DNA from: Burkholderiaceae bacterium | Lineage (GTDB): Bacteria; Pseudomonadota; Gammaproteobacteria; Burkholderiales; Burkholderiaceae | Reading direction: 5' to 3' | Assembly: GCA_947372155.1 (NCBI GenBank) | Contig: CANBSM010000055.1 | Span: 1-7,072 of the forward strand | Length of the DNA stretch: 7,072 nucleotides | Shown here: in pieces, positions 5,594 through 7,072 of the stretch | How the letters are laid out: every line of letters begins with the position of its first letter | How positions within the stretch are numbered: position 1 is the first letter of the stretch | Position numbers and translations under genes: made by a program | The notes under the pieces: model-generated | What the model was told of the DNA's origin: nothing | Seen by the model: only the letters and a program-made list of their open reading frames with translations | Databases searched by the model: none

Positions 5594-6187
5594 ATGAAAA
5601 CCATCATCAAAAAACTGACCTCATCACTTGTTTGTCTTGCAACCCTATGTATAGGTGGCGTTGCGCAAGCCCAAAATTCAGATGGCTTTACCGACCTTAT
5701 TGATGGCGTAAGCTTGAATGGCTGGAACATCATTGGCAGCGCCAACTGGGTGATCGGCAACGGTATTGTCGAGGGCAATAAACCCAATGGTTTTTTAGTA
5801 AGCACCAAGACTTACAAGAACTTTGTAATCAAAGCGGAATTTTGGGCGGAGTCCAACACTAATAGCGGTATTTTTATCCGCTGCCAAGACCCCAATAAAG
5901 TGAGCCAATACACTTGTTATGAAGTCAATATTTGGGATACGCGTCCAGAGCAAGCTTACGCAACTGGCGCCATTGTGGATGTTGCCAAAGTCGATCCAGT
6001 ACCCAAAGCCGGTGGGCGCTGGAACACCATGGAGATTGTTGCTAATGGATCCCACTTTAAAGTCACTCTCAACGGCGCTGTGACGGTCGGCGACGCTCAA
6101 GACAGTAAGTTTGCGCAAGGCCCCATTGCTTTGCAATCAGCAGGTGGAACAATCAAATTTAAGAAAGTGCAAATTAAGCCGATCTAA
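5594..6187 (+). CDS. Secreted DUF1080 (3-keto-disaccharide hydrolase family) protein
   Basis: The product has 197 residues. A Sec signal peptide (MKTIIKKLTSS..., hydrophobic core to about residue 22) ends in AQA, with cleavage predicted after Ala26, so the protein should be periplasmic or secreted. The mature protein is one DUF1080 domain (PF06439, concanavalin/glucanase-like beta-sandwich): GFTDLIDGVSLNGW (31-44), FWAESNTNSGIFIRCQD (83-99), CYEVNIWDTR (108-117), RWNTMEI (142-148), and a closing GPIALQSAGGTIKFKKVQIKPI strand pair (176-197). Some family members hydrolyse 3-keto-glycosides, but many are uncharacterised; the substrate here is unknown. A GGAG Shine-Dalgarno lies five bases before the ATG. 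It is the only plus-strand gene in the window, a single-gene unit ending in the terminator at 6217-6244. No sugar dehydrogenase or transporter is adjacent. Confidence 0.9.
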   Translation: MKTIIKKLTSSLVCLATLCIGGVAQAQNSDGFTDLIDGVSLNGWNIIGSANWVIGNGIVEGNKPNGFLVSTKTYKNFVIKAEFWAESNTNSGIFIRCQDPNKVSQYTCYEVNIWDTRPEQAYATGAIVDVAKVDPVPKAGGRWNTMEIVANGSHFKVTLNGAVTVGDAQDSKFAQGPIALQSAGGTIKFKKVQIKPI

Positions 6188-6216
6188 GGGCTGATAAATT
6201 GATGCCTGTAAATATT

Positions 6217-6244
6217 AAAGCCACCTCAAGGTGGCTTTTATTTT
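6217..6244. terminator. Bidirectional Rho-independent terminator between convergent genes
   Basis: AAAGCCACC-TCAA-GGTGGCTTT is a perfect nine-pair hairpin followed by TATTTT on the plus strand and by TTTAATATTT on the minus strand. It lies 29 bases after the DUF1080 stop and 28 bases past the YciI stop on the other side, so it can serve both. Confidence 0.85.
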
Positions 6245-6266
6245 GGTTACTAAAAAACGCTTGCAC

Positions 6267-6569
6267 TTAAGCTGGTGGAAATCCTACTTTTTGCGCCCAC
6301 ATGTTATTAAAGACATGAACAATAGGCTTTTCATAGACTCCCGCATTTGTATAAGGCTCGTCTTTTAACCAAGCATCTACATCTGCCCTGCTTGGAAAGT
6401 CTATTGCAATCAAACTACCAAGCGTAGTTTTGCCATCCTCTGATGTCAGTGGGCCTGCAAAAGCCATACGATCAGAAAGCTTTGCCAAATAGGCACGATG
6501 CTCTGGACGAATTTGTATACGCAAATCTGCAGTTCCAGGTTTATCCATTAACAAAATTGCAAAGATCAT
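6267..6569 (-). CDS. YciI family protein
   Basis: The 100-residue product matches the usual YciI length and pattern: N-terminal strand MIFAILLMDKPG; RPEHRAYL (21-28) with the conserved His24; MAFAGPLTSEDGKTTLGSLIAID (35-57, shown here as family landmarks AGP and G-S-L); DVDAWLKDEPYTNAGVYE (63-80), the typical W-x3-DP-[YF]-x2-AGV block; and VHVFN near the C-terminus. The fold is a dimeric ferredoxin-like alpha-beta domain, cytoplasmic. The family's activity is mostly unknown; a few relatives act as dehalogenase-like or lactone-handling enzymes, so no reaction is assigned. The start is clear: AGGAGA lies six to seven bases upstream. A TAATAT -10-like box lies at 6610-6605, but I saw no good -35. 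The gene stands alone between two terminators. Confidence 0.9.
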   Translation of the reverse strand: MIFAILLMDKPGTADLRIQIRPEHRAYLAKLSDRMAFAGPLTSEDGKTTLGSLIAIDFPSRADVDAWLKDEPYTNAGVYEKPIVHVFNNMWAQKVGFPPA

Positions 6570-6626
6570 CTATGTCTCCTATTATTTTTAGTTCTCACAG
6601 CGATATATTACGTGAAAGCCGATATG

Positions 6627-6652
6627 AATAAACCACCCTGAGGTGGTTTATT
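6627..6652. terminator. Perfect 11-pair hairpin, symmetric terminator
   Basis: AATAAACCACC-CTGA-GGTGGTTTATT is a perfect inverted repeat (6627-6637 / 6642-6652). The U-rich part lies mainly in the 3' arm (TTTATT). On the minus strand it is the second hairpin behind the gene at 6728-7072. It also insulates the YciI gene from readthrough. No plus-strand gene precedes it. Confidence 0.65.
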
Positions 6653-6693
6653 AATTAATACTTCTACATTAAGCAGTAACTCTAAAGAATTGA

Positions 6694-6720
6694 ACCCCCG
6701 CTAACCATAAGCGCAGGGGT
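6694..6720 (-). terminator. Probable terminator of the right-hand gene
   Basis: On the minus strand ACCCC-(TG)-CGCT pairs with AGCG-GGGGT around a seven-base loop, TATGGTT: nine pairs with a two-base bulge. It starts eight bases after the stop codon and is followed by TTCAATTCTTT, a loose U-rich tail. The tail is imperfect, which may be why a second hairpin follows at 6627-6652. Confidence 0.5.
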
Positions 6721-6727
6721 GCAAATT

Positions 6728-7072
6728 TTAAGACTGTTGACTGAGGTAATAGTCAATGATTTGCTGTTTAGATTGATCTTGTGCTGTTTTTAAGGAGGCA
6801 GGTAAAGCTGCCCTCATTTCATTGGGTACCAAATCATTTAACAGTTGGTTCTTCATTGCAGCCACCTTAACCGCACTCCCCGGAGTTAAATACTGATTGT
6901 CGAGCTCCAGTCTTCCTGTGGGGGTAGACCGGTCGTAGTACTCGCCATCCTGTCGCCCATCATTCACAATATTGACGGTGCCAGGAGTCCAGTTTGAGCA
7001 AAGGCCAAGCTTATCGTTTTGCTTAATTAAACCCAGTATGTGAGCTGGCGTCTGATTTTTTGCGCTATTGGG
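6728..7072 (-). CDS. Unrecognised protein, C-terminal 114 residues (cut by window edge)
   Basis: The frame is open from the right window edge to a TAA at 6730-6728. A GTG at 6967 exists in frame but need not be the start, because 35 further codons upstream (PNSAKNQTPAHILGLIKQND, then KLGLCSNWTPGTVNIVN) read on without a stop and look coding. The visible part is soluble, with no membrane segment. A Gly/Asn/Asp/Tyr-rich section (NDGRQDGEYYDRSTPTGRLE) is followed by a probable helical tail (AVKVAAMKNQLLNDLVPNEM ... QQIIDYYLSQQS). There is one cysteine, in GLCSNW. I do not recognise the family and assign no function. Two hairpin terminators follow the stop, so it is the last gene of its transcript. 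Confidence 0.7.
   Translation of the reverse strand, partial: PNSAKNQTPAHILGLIKQNDKLGLCSNWTPGTVNIVNDGRQDGEYYDRSTPTGRLELDNQYLTPGSAVKVAAMKNQLLNDLVPNEMRAALPASLKTAQDQSKQQIIDYYLSQQS

Noticed and set aside
5795..6136. Minus-strand open frame of 113 codons inside the DUF1080 gene
   Set aside because: It is antisense to a gene with a clear signal peptide and domain motifs; its product looks like a frame shadow.
6728..6967. A complete 79-residue gene starting at the GTG at 6967
   Set aside because: The frame stays open and protein-like to the window edge, so a longer, truncated gene is more likely.
1..7072. CRISPR arrays, insertion sequences, tRNA or rRNA genes
   Set aside because: No regularly spaced repeats, transposase-like frames with terminal inverted repeats, cloverleaf or rRNA segments were seen on either strand.

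Overview
The window looks like chromosomal DNA of a free-living betaproteobacterium of the Burkholderiales. A freshwater Polynucleobacter-type organism fits best, judging by moderate GC, the soluble NAD-linked formate dehydrogenase and the small compact genes. The genus is an inference from protein style, not from a search.

Layout, left to right. (1) Bases 1-51, minus strand: the first 17 codons of a MazE/AbrB-type antitoxin, cut by the window edge. Its Shine-Dalgarno, promoter and repeated operator lie at 58-104. (2) Bases 108-4877, minus strand: a two-gene formate dehydrogenase unit. The upstream gene (3075-4877) encodes a natural fusion of a NuoE/FdsG-like [2Fe-2S] domain and a NuoF/FdsB-like FMN/NAD domain. 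The downstream gene (152-3046) encodes the Mo- or W-bis-MGD catalytic alpha subunit with an N-terminal [2Fe-2S] domain and a two-cluster ferredoxin domain. The unit ends in a Rho-independent terminator directly after the alpha gene, so no fdsC or fdsD follows. (3) Bases 4878-5081: an intergenic stretch dense in inverted repeats, with a terminator, a candidate promoter and a LysR-type-like operator ahead of the formate dehydrogenase genes. (4) Bases 5082-5306, minus: a small two-cysteine lipoprotein. (5) Bases 5307-5593: a divergent intergenic region with promoter candidates and two start-less open frames that may be a gene remnant. (6) Bases 5594-6187, plus: a secreted DUF1080 (3-keto-disaccharide hydrolase family) protein. 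(7) Bases 6267-6569, minus: a YciI-family protein, convergent with the DUF1080 gene and sharing a bidirectional terminator. (8) Bases 6728-7072, minus: the C-terminal 114 residues of an unrecognised protein, followed by two hairpin terminators.

The two formate dehydrogenase genes work together. Formate is oxidised to CO2 at the Mo/W centre of the alpha subunit. Electrons pass through its Fe-S clusters to the [4Fe-4S] and FMN of the fused subunit, where NAD+ is reduced. The remaining genes show no obvious link to formate metabolism. The most notable points are the fused two-gene dehydrogenase architecture, the truncated antitoxin with a MazE-like operator at the left edge, and the structured leader between the lipoprotein and the formate dehydrogenase genes. 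I did not find a clearly new multi-gene system.
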